Assembly (NCBI RefSeq): GCF_027105055.1
Contig: NZ_CP114264.1
Span: 2,294,001 to 2,358,000, forward strand
Origin: Acinetobacter sp. TR3
GTDB lineage: Bacteria; Pseudomonadota; Gammaproteobacteria; Pseudomonadales; Moraxellaceae
Length of the DNA: 64,000 bases
Direction: 5' to 3'
Positions 30,430 to 40,563 of this stretch are shown here, piece by piece. The notes beneath the pieces were generated by a model, which saw only the letters and a list, made by a program, of their open reading frames with translations, searched no databases and was not told where the DNA came from. Positions within the stretch are counted from its first letter, which is position 1; every line of letters begins with the position of its first letter. The translations under genes and the position numbers were made by a program.

Positions 30430-31915
30430 GCAGTCACATCCACACCATAGCTTTGGCTATCGTTAACTGTGCTGCTATTCCCTGCCGCATCTGTGAATTT
30501 CACAGTGGCATCAATAACTTTATCTCCATCTGCCAATAAGCCACTGCCCGGTACATTCACACTCCATGTACCATTCGCAGTGTTTACAGTCGCGTTATAA
30601 CTTACGCCATTCACAACCACCGTCACTACTGTAGTCGCTGCATCGGCGGGGATATTCGTTAACGTCCCTGTAATGGTGACATTAGCTGATGATTCAGCAA
30701 TATTGATCACATTGTCCGCAGTGATTGGATTGATGTTGAATCCAACATTATCTGTTACTGGGCTAAGCGTATCGACTATTTCTGTCGCTGGTTGTGATGG
30801 GTTTCCTGCTGGATCAGTCGCAGTTGCGGTAACTGTATCTCCGTTATTTAAACCCGGATTTGGCACAGTCCAACTACCGTCTGGTCCCGCAACTACAACT
30901 GCTGTACCCCCACCCGGGAAAGTTACCGTTACGGTTGAACCCGGTTCTGCTGTACCGGTGATCGGATCTGTTGCATTGATTGGATTAATATCTGGTGCAT
31001 TTGGTGCAGTCACATCCACACCATAGCTTTGGCTATCGTTAACTGTGCTGCTATTCCCTGCCGCATCTGTGAATTTCACAGTGGCATCAATAACTTTATC
31101 TCCATCTGCCAATAAGCCACTGCCCGGTACATTCACACTCCATGTACCATTCGCAGTGTTTACAGTCGCGTTATAACTGACACCATTCACAACCACCGTC
31201 ACTACTGTAGTCGCTGCATCGGCGGGGATATTCGTTAACGTCCCTGTAATGGTGACATTAGCTGATGATTCAGCAATATTGATCACATTGTCCGCAGTGA
31301 TTGGATTGATGTTGAATCCAACATTATCTGTTACTGGGCTAAGCGTATCGACTATTTCTGTCGCTGGTTGTGATGGGTTTCCTGCTGGATCAGTCGCAGT
31401 TGCTGTAACGGTATCTCCGTTATTTAAACCCGGATTTGGCACAGTCCAACTACCGTCTGGTCCCGCAACTACAACTGCTGTACCTCCACCCGGGAAGGTC
31501 ACGGTCACGGTTGAACCCGGTTCTGCTGTACCGGTGATCGGATCTGTTGCATTGATTGGATTAATATCTGGTGCATTTGGTGCAGTCACATCCACACCAT
31601 AGCTTTGGCTATCGTTAACTGTGCTGCTATTCCCTGCCGCATCTGTGAATTTCACAGTGGCATCAATAACTTTATCTCCATCTGCCAATAAGCCACTGCC
31701 CGGTACATTCACACTCCATGTACCATTCGCAGTGTTTACAGTCGCGTTATAACTGACACCATTCACAACCACCGTCACTACTGTAGTCGCTGCATCGGCG
31801 GGGATATTCGTTAACGTTCCCGTAATGGTGACATTACTTGATGATTCAGCAATATTGATCACATTGTCCACAGTGACTGGATTGATATTGAATCCAACAT
31901 TACTTGTATTCGGTG
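30430..31915 (-). repeat. 576-bp tandem repeats (about 2.6 copies)
   Basis: Recurring strings are spaced 576 bases apart (for example 30434, 31010, 31586). Each unit codes 192 residues, including [20 protein letters not shown] and a Pro-rich linker. They form the N-terminal stalk-proximal block of the adhesin. Confidence 0.88.
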
Positions 31916-32474
31916 GCATAGTATCTGTAGGATTATTATTATTTCCACCACCGCCTGCAGCCGCAGCAATACCACCGGCTGCAAGAGGGATAGCCCATAA
32001 CCAAGGGCTCAATCCGGCTTCATGATAAAGTAAGGGTTCAACAGATTGAATTGATTGAAAAACAAAATCTGAAACTGGCGCTTGTGCAACTTCAGGAACT
32101 GCTGCTGGTGTTTCTTCTAAATAAACTGCACCTTCATGGTCAGAATCACTATCTGCATCTGCATCACTATCTGCATCTGCATCATTTTCCGCATCTTTAA
32201 ATCTTGCCCAAATGAGCTGACCATTTTCCCCTTGAAATACAAGGCTATTATCTAAGCTAGCACTCTCGCTGAAGAAATTTTGAATTACGATCATTTCTCC
32301 ATTTTTTAATAGAACAACAGCATTCGTTCCATCTCTTTTCACTGCCGAAATATCAGTTGTAGGAATCTTAACTAATACAACTGTCGGCTCAGAAGATGAT
32401 AGTGAAGCTGTTTTTGCCGTCGTATTTACAAGGATTTTATGACTTTCCTTGGAAATAATTTGTATTTCAGCCAT

Positions 32475-32875
32475 GATTAAACTCCTTATTATAAGTTATT
32501 AATTTCCAACTAGTTTTTAATTAAGTTGTTACTTTAGATTTAAGTTATTGTTTCTAGCAACATACTTCACAACATTACTTTAAATCAAATATAAAAAATG
32601 TTAAATAGCTCACAAAAACCATGTATTAAACAATTACATTGACACAATTAATTACAGCAAAATAAACAATTGATTTTTAAATAAAAAATATTTAAAAAAC
32701 CTTTTTAATAGTTATTAAAATTACATTTCTTAATAAATATATAAAATAATATTAATTAGTTCCTAAAAAGAATTTTAAGATCGGTTAAAATAATTTTTAG
32801 AAATTTTAAAACCATAATATAAAAAAGCCTTTAATATTAACTAAAGGCTTTTTATCAAAAGAATAAAATATAATA
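32475..32875. other. AT-rich gap upstream of the adhesin gene
   Basis: About 400 very AT-rich bases hold the adhesin's ribosome site and presumably its promoter, and the terminator of the antiporter gene near 32819-32858. No gene or clear promoter pair was recognised. Such AT richness is typical of silenced or H-NS-bound regions, which is inference. Confidence 0.5.
32819..32860. terminator. Terminator near the antiporter gene end
   Basis: Stem AAAAAGCCTTTA / TAAAGGCTTTTT with a short AT loop. Minus-strand transcription from upstream of the antiporter stop is not needed for it; it most likely ends the antiporter transcript, 18 bases past its stop. Confidence 0.7.
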
Positions 32876-34375
32876 TTAAAAATTATTGGGATTTTCTAAA
32901 CGTCTTACTTCATCTCTTTTATTTGGGTGGTGAACTGTTGCCACACCATCATCCGATTTTTGATCTAATAGAATTTCTGGATTGTAAATTGTTATTATTT
33001 CTTTACCTAAAGCATCTTCATCAACGATATATTTAAAACCACGTCGGTTCATTTTATTACACATCTGTTGATAAAAACCTTTTAGCCCCTCTGTTTGCTC
33101 ATTTGGATTATAATAAAAAGTATTCATGACAGCGGGTAAGCCTAAGCCACACACAACACCAGATAAAAGTACACTAATAAAAGTATATCCAATTAAAATA
33201 CTGCTATAAGGACTGAGCTGAGGAATGTTCGCAACAGCTAAAATTAAAGCCAATGAAATACCCCCACGGACGCCACCCCATGACAGAATAGTTAAGCTAC
33301 CATTGTAACTTTTGTATCGAAATGAAGGAAATAAAGCAAAAGCTGAGAAATTCGCTGCGAATCGTGAAAAATGAAGAATTAAGAAAGAAACAATTCCACC
33401 AATAATTAAATTTACACTTAAATCTAAAATAAATAATTCTAAACCAATCAATGTAAATAGAAATGAATTAATAATGCCTTCAACTGTATGCCAGAAATGA
33501 TTTACTTCACGAATTTCACGTTGTTCACGGATTTCTTGCCATTTATTCCCAACAATTAAACCGCCAATTACACAAGCAATTGGCGCAGATGCATGCGCAA
33601 ATAACGCAACTAGATATGAACCACTCGCAAGTAATGCAGTCGTTAAAATTAGCGACTCCATCTCATGCTTACCACGCAATAACCGCAAAATTCCAAAGCC
33701 AAATGCGAAACCAATAATCACTGCGACAAAAATTTCATATAATAATGTTTCAACAGTCGCAAGCAATGAGAAGTGCTCACCTTGTAAAACTTTCAGTAAA
33801 GTCATGAACAAAGCGATACACATCGCATCGTTAAATAAAGATTCACCTTCTAGTTTTACAATCAAGTGATGAGGTGCACGAATGGAACTTAATACGCCTT
33901 TAATTCCAATGGGATCGGTTGCTCCCAAAGCCGCGCCGAGGAGCAATAAAACTGAAATCGGAACAGGATAGCCCACTGCCCATTGGAAAAAATATAAAAT
34001 TCCCGCATAAAAACCGGCACATAATACTAAAGCAATCGTTGCTAATATACTGATTGGCTTCCAGTAATTACGTAGATCTGAAATTTTAAACTTTAAAGCA
34101 GAAGACGTTAGGATAAAGCAAATTACACCATTAATTAAAAAATCATAAAAATCAATTTCGCGTACTGCGGCTTCAATATTATGAATATTAATCGTAATAA
34201 ACTCATTTCCATTTAATAAACTCGCTCCCCACTGTAAAATAAAGACAAAAATTGCTGACACAATTGGTACACCAATTGCCTGTGGGAATCCTAAAATTCT
34301 TTTATTAAAAATGGTCGTTGCAATGGATAATGCAAAAATTACGGTTAATGCCTGTAATAGAAAATAATTCCCCAT
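32876..34375 (-). CDS. CPA1-family cation:proton antiporter (NhaP-type)
   Basis: 499-residue inner membrane antiporter with about 12 hydrophobic helices and a C-terminal cytoplasmic tail (about 425-499). The family core motifs are present: GAALGATDPIGIKGVLSS and LEGESLFNDAMCIALF (the ion-site Asp residues), then SWGGVRGGISLALILA. It exchanges Na+ or K+ for H+ and so helps pH and salt homeostasis. Ion preference is not predictable. GAGG site before the ATG. Single-gene unit. Confidence 0.9.
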   Translation of the reverse strand: MGNYFLLQALTVIFALSIATTIFNKRILGFPQAIGVPIVSAIFVFILQWGASLLNGNEFITINIHNIEAAVREIDFYDFLINGVICFILTSSALKFKISDLRNYWKPISILATIALVLCAGFYAGILYFFQWAVGYPVPISVLLLLGAALGATDPIGIKGVLSSIRAPHHLIVKLEGESLFNDAMCIALFMTLLKVLQGEHFSLLATVETLLYEIFVAVIIGFAFGFGILRLLRGKHEMESLILTTALLASGSYLVALFAHASAPIACVIGGLIVGNKWQEIREQREIREVNHFWHTVEGIINSFLFTLIGLELFILDLSVNLIIGGIVSFLILHFSRFAANFSAFALFPSFRYKSYNGSLTILSWGGVRGGISLALILAVANIPQLSPYSSILIGYTFISVLLSGVVCGLGLPAVMNTFYYNPNEQTEGLKGFYQQMCNKMNRRGFKYIVDEDALGKEIITIYNPEILLDQKSDDGVATVHHPNKRDEVRRLENPNNF

Positions 34376-34635
34376 ACAACCTCTTACTTATTTTCAATAA
34401 GATACGTTACTTAAATTTTAAAATTTAATGCCGATAAAATTTATGAATGGATTATTCTAAAACTGAGTGGAAAATTAGTGTCTATACAGCAATTTTTTTA
34501 TTTCAAAAGAGATAACTTAGATGCAGTAATAAACCCATCATCCTCAAATCAGTATAGACAATTTAATTTTACGTTAATTTTTTTTATAAATCGTATATCT
34601 TCCGTATAAAAATCAAGGACAAATATTCATCATTT

Positions 34636-35529
34636 TTACTTAAAAGTATCACATTGATTGATATCTCCAGATTTCAGACCTTGCTGAAACCAATGCGTTC
34701 GTTGTTCACTACTACCATGTGTAAAACTATCGGGAACAACCTGACCTGTAGCACTACGTTGTAAATAGTCATCGCCAATTTTCTCGGCAGCATCCATCGC
34801 TTCTTCAATATCACCCTGTTCTAAAAATTGAGTGCGCTGTTGATTCTGATGTGCCCAAATACCAGCAAAACAATCCGCCTGTAATTCTAAACGGACAGAA
34901 AGCTGATTTCCTTGTGTTTGGCTAGCTTGTGCACGTGCTTGCTGTACTTGACCAGAGATGCCCAATAGATTTTGAATATGATGCCCAACTTCATGCGCAA
35001 TGACATAAGCCTGCGCAAAATCCCCTGCTTGATCTTGACGAGAAAGTTCTGTCTGATTCTGCTCACCAGAAATACCCATTTGCTGGCGCATATCTTTAAA
35101 GAAAGCAGTATCGATATAAACTTTTTGATCCGCAGGACAATAAAACGGCCCCATTGCTGCTTGTGCCCTACCACAAGCTGATTTATCGACACCGCTAAAC
35201 AAAACTAAGCGTGGTGGCGTGTAAGTCATGCCAAGTTTTTGAAAAATCGGAGTCCAAGTATCTTCTGTATCCGCAAGAATAGTTCCAACAAAATCACTTG
35301 CCTCTTTCTGTTCAGCAGTTAAATTTTGTGGCGCAACACCCTCTTGCGAAGATTGGGCACTGGTAACCGCTTGAGTCGCTTGATAGGCTTGTTGTGGATC
35401 TACTCCAAAAAACTTCCACGCAACAAATGCAACGATCAAACCTATAATACTGATTCCACCTGCTTTTGCTCCGCCACCACCACGACGATCTTCAACATTG
35501 GTACTGACACGACGACCTTTCCAACGCAT
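34636..35529 (-). CDS. YpfJ/KPN_02809-family neutral zinc metallopeptidase
   Basis: 297 residues. An N-terminal Gly-rich basic segment (RRGGGGAKAGG) leads to one transmembrane helix (about 25-42), then the predicted periplasmic zinc domain with HEVGHHIQ near 177-184 and LQADCFAGIWAH further on. The late FTHGSSEQRTHWFQQG is a family signature. Substrate unknown. Homologues are common in proteobacteria. GAGG site 5 bases before the ATG. Next gene upstream is DUF808, 42 bases away, so co-transcription is possible. Confidence 0.9.
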   Translation of the reverse strand: MRWKGRRVSTNVEDRRGGGGAKAGGISIIGLIVAFVAWKFFGVDPQQAYQATQAVTSAQSSQEGVAPQNLTAEQKEASDFVGTILADTEDTWTPIFQKLGMTYTPPRLVLFSGVDKSACGRAQAAMGPFYCPADQKVYIDTAFFKDMRQQMGISGEQNQTELSRQDQAGDFAQAYVIAHEVGHHIQNLLGISGQVQQARAQASQTQGNQLSVRLELQADCFAGIWAHQNQQRTQFLEQGDIEEAMDAAEKIGDDYLQRSATGQVVPDSFTHGSSEQRTHWFQQGLKSGDINQCDTFK

Positions 35530-35571
35530 ATTAACCTCACATATGATAATGATGGTGATTGAGCATTTTAT

Positions 35572-36495
35572 TTATACAGATGCTTTTGACCAAAATTTTT
35601 GAATAAGCATGACAACCATTAATACAATAGCACCTGCAATAAAGCCGATTCCTAGATTAATCAAAGTTGGTGTTAAGGCACCAATAATTGAACCAAAACT
35701 TGGAATCAACTCTAAATGGTCAACAGTTTTTTCAGTAAAATGATGTAATAAAGGAACTGTATGCGAAATAATTCCACCACCTACCAAAAACATTGCAACC
35801 GTTCCAACAATAGATAATGTTTTCATTAGAATAGGAGCAAATGCGAGTAGACCACGACCTATTTTATTTTTAAACGCTGATGCTTGTTGTGTTAAATATA
35901 AGCCTAAATCATCAATTTTCACAATCATTGCAACAAAACCATAAACACCTACGGTCATTACGATTGCAATCACACTTAATACAGTCACTTTAGTCATAAA
36001 TGCTGCTGTTGCAACTGTACCTAACGAAATCACCACAATTTCAGCAGATAAAATAAAATCGGTACGAATCGCACCTTTTACTTTTTCTTTTTCAAACTTG
36101 TCTAAATCTATTTCGATCTGTTCCAAGCTTTCATTGGCTTCCTCAGCTGTTTTTGCTTTTTTATGCTGGAGCATGTGTACAACTTTTTCTACTCCTTCAT
36201 AACATAGAAATAAGCCGCCAATCATTAATAAAGGATTGATTAACCAAGGTGCAACTACGCTAATCAGTAATGCTAATGGAACCAAGATAAGTTTATTAAC
36301 GAAAGAACCTTTAGCTACGCCCCATACCACAGGCAACTCTCGATCTGCGCGTACGCCACTGACTTGCTGCGCGTTTAGGGCTAAATCATCACCCAACACC
36401 CCTGCTGTTTTTTTTGCAGCCATCTTACTCATGACTGCAACATCGTCTAAAATCGTTGCAATATCATCGAGTAATAACAGTAAACCACTCGCCAT
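35572..36495 (-). CDS. DUF808 family membrane protein (YedI-like)
   Basis: 307 residues, matching the YedI/DUF808 pattern from the first residues: [35 protein letters not shown]. Several hydrophobic helices (about 70-105, 145-200, 215-245, 270-300) make it an inner membrane protein. The function of the family is not known. It lies just upstream of the YpfJ-like peptidase on the same strand, and is divergent from trpS. Confidence 0.9.
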   Translation of the reverse strand: MASGLLLLLDDIATILDDVAVMSKMAAKKTAGVLGDDLALNAQQVSGVRADRELPVVWGVAKGSFVNKLILVPLALLISVVAPWLINPLLMIGGLFLCYEGVEKVVHMLQHKKAKTAEEANESLEQIEIDLDKFEKEKVKGAIRTDFILSAEIVVISLGTVATAAFMTKVTVLSVIAIVMTVGVYGFVAMIVKIDDLGLYLTQQASAFKNKIGRGLLAFAPILMKTLSIVGTVAMFLVGGGIISHTVPLLHHFTEKTVDHLELIPSFGSIIGALTPTLINLGIGFIAGAIVLMVVMLIQKFWSKASV

Positions 36496-36660
36496 TTTTA
36501 TTTCCCAGTTTGTATTTATTTCGCTATTGTAGAATTCCTCAATAAATTCACAACATTATTTTAAGAAAAAGTTTAAGCAATCGCTGACGAAAAAATTTTA
36601 TTTCCCGTACAATAATATCCATCTTTATATATATGAAACTACTGAATCTTGGAATATATC

Positions 36661-37674
36661 ATGAGTAATGCTGATCAACGTCCAATCATCTTGACAGGCG
36701 ACCGCCCTACTGGACAACTTCATCTTGGACACTTTGTTGGCTCATTACGCTCTCGTGTTGGTTTACAAGACAGTCATCATCAACACCTTTTATTAGCAGA
36801 TGCTCAAGCACTCACTGATAATGCTGATAATCCAGATAAAGTTCGCAATAACATTCTTCAAGTTGCATTAGATTATTTAGCGGTTGGTATTGATCCAACG
36901 AAAACAACGATCTGTGTCCAATCATGCTTGCCTGCTCTCAATGAACTGACCATGCTCTATCTGAACTTTGTGACGGTTGCTCGTTTAGAACGCAATCCAA
37001 CGATTAAGTCAGAAATTCAAATGCGTGGTTTTGAAAGAGATATTCCTGCTGGCTTTTTATGTTATCCAGTAGCTCAAGCAGCAGACATTACCGCATTTAA
37101 AGCGACTGTAGTACCTGTTGGCGAAGATCAAATCCCAATGATTGAACAAACCAATGAAGTTGTACGTCGTGTTAACCGCCAAATTGGTCATGACTTATTA
37201 CCTGAATGTAAAGCATTATTATCAAATATGGGACGTTTACCTGGTTTTGATGGTAAAGCTAAAATGTCTAAATCACTCGGCAATACGATTGTCCTGAATG
37301 CTTCTGATAAAGATATTAAAAAAGCAGTCAATGCAATGTACACCGATCCAAATCATTTACGTATTGAAGATCCAGGTCAAGTCGAAGGCAATATTGTATT
37401 TACTTACCTTGATGCGTTTGATCCAAATAAAGAAGAAATCGAAGAACTAAAAGCTCATTATCGTCGTGGTGGTTTAGGTGATGGTACGGTGAAAAAACGC
37501 CTAGAAGGTGTACTCAAAGAATTGATTCTACCGATTCGTGAACGCAGAGCTGAACTCGAAAAAGATCCTGATTATATTATGGACATTTTAAAACATGGTA
37601 CAGATAAATGCCGTGACATTACTCAGCAAACATTAGATGAAGTGAAAAGTGGATTAGGTTTGTTTAAATTCTAA
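36661..37674 (+). CDS. trpS: Tryptophanyl-tRNA synthetase
   Basis: Charges tRNA-Trp. The 337 residues contain the class I signature GDRPTGQLHLGHFVG (HIGH motif as HLGH) at the N-terminus and KMSKSLGN in the catalytic half. The frame opens four codons earlier at a TTG, but the ATG giving MSNADQRPII is preferred, with a TTGGA site close by. Single gene with its own terminator. The small RNA described here lies immediately downstream. Confidence 0.96.
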   Translation: MSNADQRPIILTGDRPTGQLHLGHFVGSLRSRVGLQDSHHQHLLLADAQALTDNADNPDKVRNNILQVALDYLAVGIDPTKTTICVQSCLPALNELTMLYLNFVTVARLERNPTIKSEIQMRGFERDIPAGFLCYPVAQAADITAFKATVVPVGEDQIPMIEQTNEVVRRVNRQIGHDLLPECKALLSNMGRLPGFDGKAKMSKSLGNTIVLNASDKDIKKAVNAMYTDPNHLRIEDPGQVEGNIVFTYLDAFDPNKEEIEELKAHYRRGGLGDGTVKKRLEGVLKELILPIRERRAELEKDPDYIMDILKHGTDKCRDITQQTLDEVKSGLGLFKF

Positions 37675-37693
37675 TTTACGTTACTTTTATTGC

Positions 37694-37720
37694 AAAAAAG
37701 CCTAGTATTTAGGCTTTTTT
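37694..37720 (+). terminator. trpS terminator
   Basis: Stem AAAAAGCCTA / TAGGCTTTTT with a GTATT loop and T run directly after the trpS stop. Confidence 0.85.
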
Positions 37721-37739
37721 CATGTAAATATCTTATTTA

Positions 37740-37969
37740 AATTTAGTTTTAGACCTCGGTAACAACCCGATAACTAACAATTTCTGTCACTTATTAACAT
37801 CCATTAACACTAGTTTACATGAATACTTATGAACTATGTCAGGTTTTTTTGTACTATAGCCAAGTAGATTAGTAAACACTAATCTCATGACATTTCTCCT
37901 TTCAACCGAAACTGTCTTTGCAGATTCGTTGTTCAACGCAATGACCACCCCAATCATTGCGTTTTTTTT
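37740..37969 (+). ncRNA. aar: Probable Aar-type small RNA
   Basis: The 3' end is a strong terminator (perfect 10-bp stem 37935-37944 / 37954-37963, eight T). Upstream is a perfect 8-bp hairpin with an AAAC loop (37866-37885). Between them is an unpaired pyrimidine stretch containing TTTCTCCTTTC (37893-37903), complementary to Shine-Dalgarno sequences. Aar of A. baylyi is described, as I recall, downstream of trpS and up to about 240 nt long, with predicted targets in amino acid metabolism. Position and size match. The 5' end was not determined; there is no confident promoter. Identity needs a covariance-model search. Confidence 0.6.
37935..37969 (+). terminator. Terminator of the Aar-like RNA
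   Basis: Perfect 10-bp stem with a 9-base loop and a run of eight T, with no reading frame ending just before it, so it most likely ends a non-coding transcript. Confidence 0.85.
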
Positions 37970-38088
37970 GTCTTTAATAATATTAATGATTTGGGTTGAA
38001 ATTAAATCAAGTTACATTTAATCTTATAAATGATTTATTTTTATAAAAATTTTATTAATTATCTCTAAAAGAAATAAGAGTAATACAA

Positions 38089-38733
38089 ATGATATGGGAT
38101 TTATTAACACATCCATCAAACATTGTTTTTAGTATTTCATTAATGCTTTGCCTATTTATAGGTACTCTAGAATTAATTTTATTATTATTTGGCGGTAGTA
38201 GTAGTTTCATTGATCAATTTTTACCAGACAGTCTAGTTGATGTTGATCATGGTGATATTTCTATTGAACATACTGACGGTATTTTTACTCAGCTTTTAGA
38301 ATGGCTTTATCTAGGAAAAGTTCCTCTTCTCATTTGGTTAATTATCTTTTTAACGGTCTACTCACTCACAGGCCTCATTATTCAGGATATTTTTTTCCAC
38401 TTAACCGAGCATTATTTATCTGCTTGGATCATTGCTCCTATGTGTTTATTTTTATGTATGCCACTAGTGAGAACAAGTGCAGCATTGATCAGTAAAATTA
38501 TTCCAAAAGATGAAACCACAGCTATTCATAGTGATGAGCTGATTGGTCGTACAGCACAAATTATTTTAGGACAAGCCAAACAAAACTCCCCTGCTCAAGC
38601 TAAGGTAAAAGATCAATTTGGTCAAACCCATTATGTCTTGGTTGAACCTGAGTTAGATATTATTTTTTACCAAGGTCAAGATGTGATTTTGACCCAAAGA
38701 ACAAAAATTGGATTCCAAGCAATTAACGCTTAA
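38089..38733 (+). CDS. yqiJ: YqiJ-like inner membrane protein (OB-fold tail)
   Basis: 214 residues with three hydrophobic segments (about 10-34, 82-103, 113-135) and a C-terminal soluble domain (about 150-214) ending in a beta-rich VLVEPELDIIFYQGQDVILTQ strand set. This matches the NfeD/YqiJ family, whose OB-fold partner domain interacts with flotillins. It is followed 30 bases later by the flotillin gene, as in E. coli yqiJ-yqiK. The genes are co-transcribed by spacing. They probably act together in membrane microdomains. Confidence 0.85.
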   Translation: MIWDLLTHPSNIVFSISLMLCLFIGTLELILLLFGGSSSFIDQFLPDSLVDVDHGDISIEHTDGIFTQLLEWLYLGKVPLLIWLIIFLTVYSLTGLIIQDIFFHLTEHYLSAWIIAPMCLFLCMPLVRTSAALISKIIPKDETTAIHSDELIGRTAQIILGQAKQNSPAQAKVKDQFGQTHYVLVEPELDIIFYQGQDVILTQRTKIGFQAINA

Positions 38734-38763
38734 TTTGTATATTAATTTAATGAGGGATTTTAA

Positions 38764-40473
38764 ATGTTGAATTCAGCATTGACTGAAATTTTAATCATCA
38801 CAGGTATTATTTTTGCAGCACTCATTTTTATTGGCGTTGTGATTGCTCGCCTATATACCCGTTCTAGCAAAGAAGTATCTTTTGTGCGAACAGGTTTTGG
38901 GGGTGAAAAAGTTATTCTGAACGGAGGAGCAATTGTCCTTCCTGTTTTACACGAGATTATTCCTGTGAACATGAATACGCTGCGCCTCGAAGTTAAACGG
39001 GCAGCAGATCAAGCCTTGATCACGCGTGATCGTATGCGTGTCGATGTCATGGCTGAGTTTTATGTTCGGGTAAAACCGACCGCTGAGTCAATTGCCACAG
39101 CAGCCCAAACACTGGGTCGAAAAACAATGTCTCCTCAAGAATTAAAAGACTTAGTTGAAGGTAAGTTTGTCGACTCTTTACGTGCCGTTGCTGCCGAAAT
39201 GGCAATGGAAGAACTACATGAGAAACGTGTTGATTTTGTTCAAAAAGTTCAACAAGTCGTATCAGAAGATTTATCTAAAAATGGTTTAGAACTTGAAACT
39301 GTTTCTTTGACAGGTTTAGATCAGACCAGTTTTAAATTCTTTAATCCACAAAATGCCTTTGATGCAGAAGGTTTAACCAAACTAACTGAAACTATTGAAG
39401 ATCGTCGTAAAAAGCGTAACGACATTGAACAAGATGCTGATTTAGCAATTCGTGCAAAAAACTTACAAGCAGAACGAGCACGTTTAGAAATCTCTCGTGA
39501 AGAAGAATACGCGAAATTACAACAAGAGCGTGAAATTTCAATTCGTAAAGCAGAACAAACTGCTGAAATCGCATCACAAGAAGCAGGTAAAAAACGTGAA
39601 GCTGAAGAAGCCCGTATCGCTGCGGAACGTGAAGTTGAGTTGAAACGTATCGCCTCTGCCCGTGATGTGGAAAATGAAAATATCCAAAAGGCACAATTGA
39701 TTCAAAAGGCGCAGGTTGAACAAAAGAAAACCATTGAATTGGCTGAGCAAGATCGTGCCATTGCCATTGCTGAAAAATCTCGTGCTGAATCAGAAGCCAA
39801 AGCCCAAGCTGACAAAGCCCGTGCTGAAGCGGTTAAAGCAGAAGAAGAGGTTGTAACTGTACGCGAAACTCAACGTGCCGAACGTCAAAAAGCGGTTGAA
39901 TTGGTTGCTGCTAAACAAACTGCTGAGAAAGAGGCAATTGCCATTACTGTTGCCGCCGATGCAGGTAAAAAAGCCGCTGCGGATGAAGCGGAAGCTGTTC
40001 GTATCGCTGCCGAAGCGGATGCTGAAAAAATTCGCTTAAAAGCGAAAGGTGAGGCAGATGCAAAAATTCTACTTGCTCAAGCGTTGGAAAAACAATACCA
40101 GGTTGATGCGGAAGGTGCGCGTGCGGTGAATGAAGCCGCCAATACCCTTTCTGCTGAGCAAGTGGAAATGCAAGTTCGTTTGGCATTGTTAAAGCATTTA
40201 CCAGAGATTATTCGTGAAAGTGTTAAACCAATGGAAAATATTGATGACATCAAGATTTTACAAGTGAATGGTTTAAGTAACTTTACAGGTGGCGGTGCCG
40301 TCGGTAGTGATACAGTTGAAAATGGTCAAACTTCTTTGTCTGATCAAGTGGTGAATAGCGCCCTACGCTACCGTTCACAGGCACCACTGATCGATAGCTT
40401 AATGAATGAATTAGGCTTACAAGGTGGTGATATAAATGGTTTGACTCAAGGGTTAAAACCAAAAGCGGAATAA
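38764..40473 (+). CDS. yqiK: Flotillin-like protein (YqiK)
   Basis: 569 residues: an N-terminal transmembrane helix (about 5-28), an SPFH/band 7 domain (about 45-210), then a very long coiled coil rich in Glu, Ala, Lys and Arg (about 215-480) with many heptads, and a C-terminal flotillin tail. Flotillins oligomerise and organise membrane domains. GAGGG site at 8 bases. It is paired with yqiJ and ends in a perfect 10-bp hairpin. Confidence 0.93.
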   Translation: MLNSALTEILIITGIIFAALIFIGVVIARLYTRSSKEVSFVRTGFGGEKVILNGGAIVLPVLHEIIPVNMNTLRLEVKRAADQALITRDRMRVDVMAEFYVRVKPTAESIATAAQTLGRKTMSPQELKDLVEGKFVDSLRAVAAEMAMEELHEKRVDFVQKVQQVVSEDLSKNGLELETVSLTGLDQTSFKFFNPQNAFDAEGLTKLTETIEDRRKKRNDIEQDADLAIRAKNLQAERARLEISREEEYAKLQQEREISIRKAEQTAEIASQEAGKKREAEEARIAAEREVELKRIASARDVENENIQKAQLIQKAQVEQKKTIELAEQDRAIAIAEKSRAESEAKAQADKARAEAVKAEEEVVTVRETQRAERQKAVELVAAKQTAEKEAIAITVAADAGKKAAADEAEAVRIAAEADAEKIRLKAKGEADAKILLAQALEKQYQVDAEGARAVNEAANTLSAEQVEMQVRLALLKHLPEIIRESVKPMENIDDIKILQVNGLSNFTGGGAVGSDTVENGQTSLSDQVVNSALRYRSQAPLIDSLMNELGLQGGDINGLTQGLKPKAE

Positions 40474-40507
40474 ATGTATATACGCCATTTATAGCGCTCT
40501 TTTTTCA

Positions 40508-40550
40508 ATGGAGACCGAAATGCCGAATGTTCGGTCTCCAATTATTATTT
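40508..40550 (+). terminator. Terminator of yqiJ-yqiK
   Basis: Perfect 10-bp stem (40510-40519 / 40530-40539) with a 10-base loop, followed by a T/A-rich tract. 34 bases after the yqiK stop. Confidence 0.65.
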
Positions 40551-40563
40551 TAATTCCCCATTT

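Larger units (their letters stand above)
22565..32474 (-). pseudogene. Giant Bap-like (BLP-type) type I secreted adhesin, frame broken twice
   Basis: Reads as one adhesin of about 3,303 residues if two missing bases are restored. N-terminus: BapA prefix-like domain (to about 105), an Asp-rich linker (ADADSDAD), then a hydrophobic Gly/Ala segment. Middle: tandem bacterial Ig-like domains (each ending in TVTATDxAGN) in nearly identical repeats. C-terminal third: VCBS-like modules with the GSYxYTP motif and a final [17 protein letters not shown] region, the type I secretion target signal. A single base is missing near 29328 (CC where other repeats have CCC) and near 28362 (TATAATCG for TATCAATCG). 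Pieces: 29316-32474, 28279-29268, 22565-28231. Strong AAGGAG 8 bases before the start. No secretion genes are in the window. The deletions could be sequencing or assembly errors, in which case the gene is intact. Acinetobacter BLP1 is of similar size and role (biofilm). Confidence 0.85.

Noticed and set aside
26556..31915. CRISPR array
   Set aside because: Repeat units are 519-600 bp, coding, and without spacer structure.
26678..32025. Long plus-strand open frames opposite the adhesin repeats
   Set aside because: They recur with the repeat period and mirror the repetitive codons of the minus-strand gene; no ribosome sites, and the protein sequences are antisense shadows.
37675..38088. Short ORFs in the trpS-yqiJ gap as genes
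   Set aside because: No frame with a ribosome site; the structure fits a non-coding RNA better.
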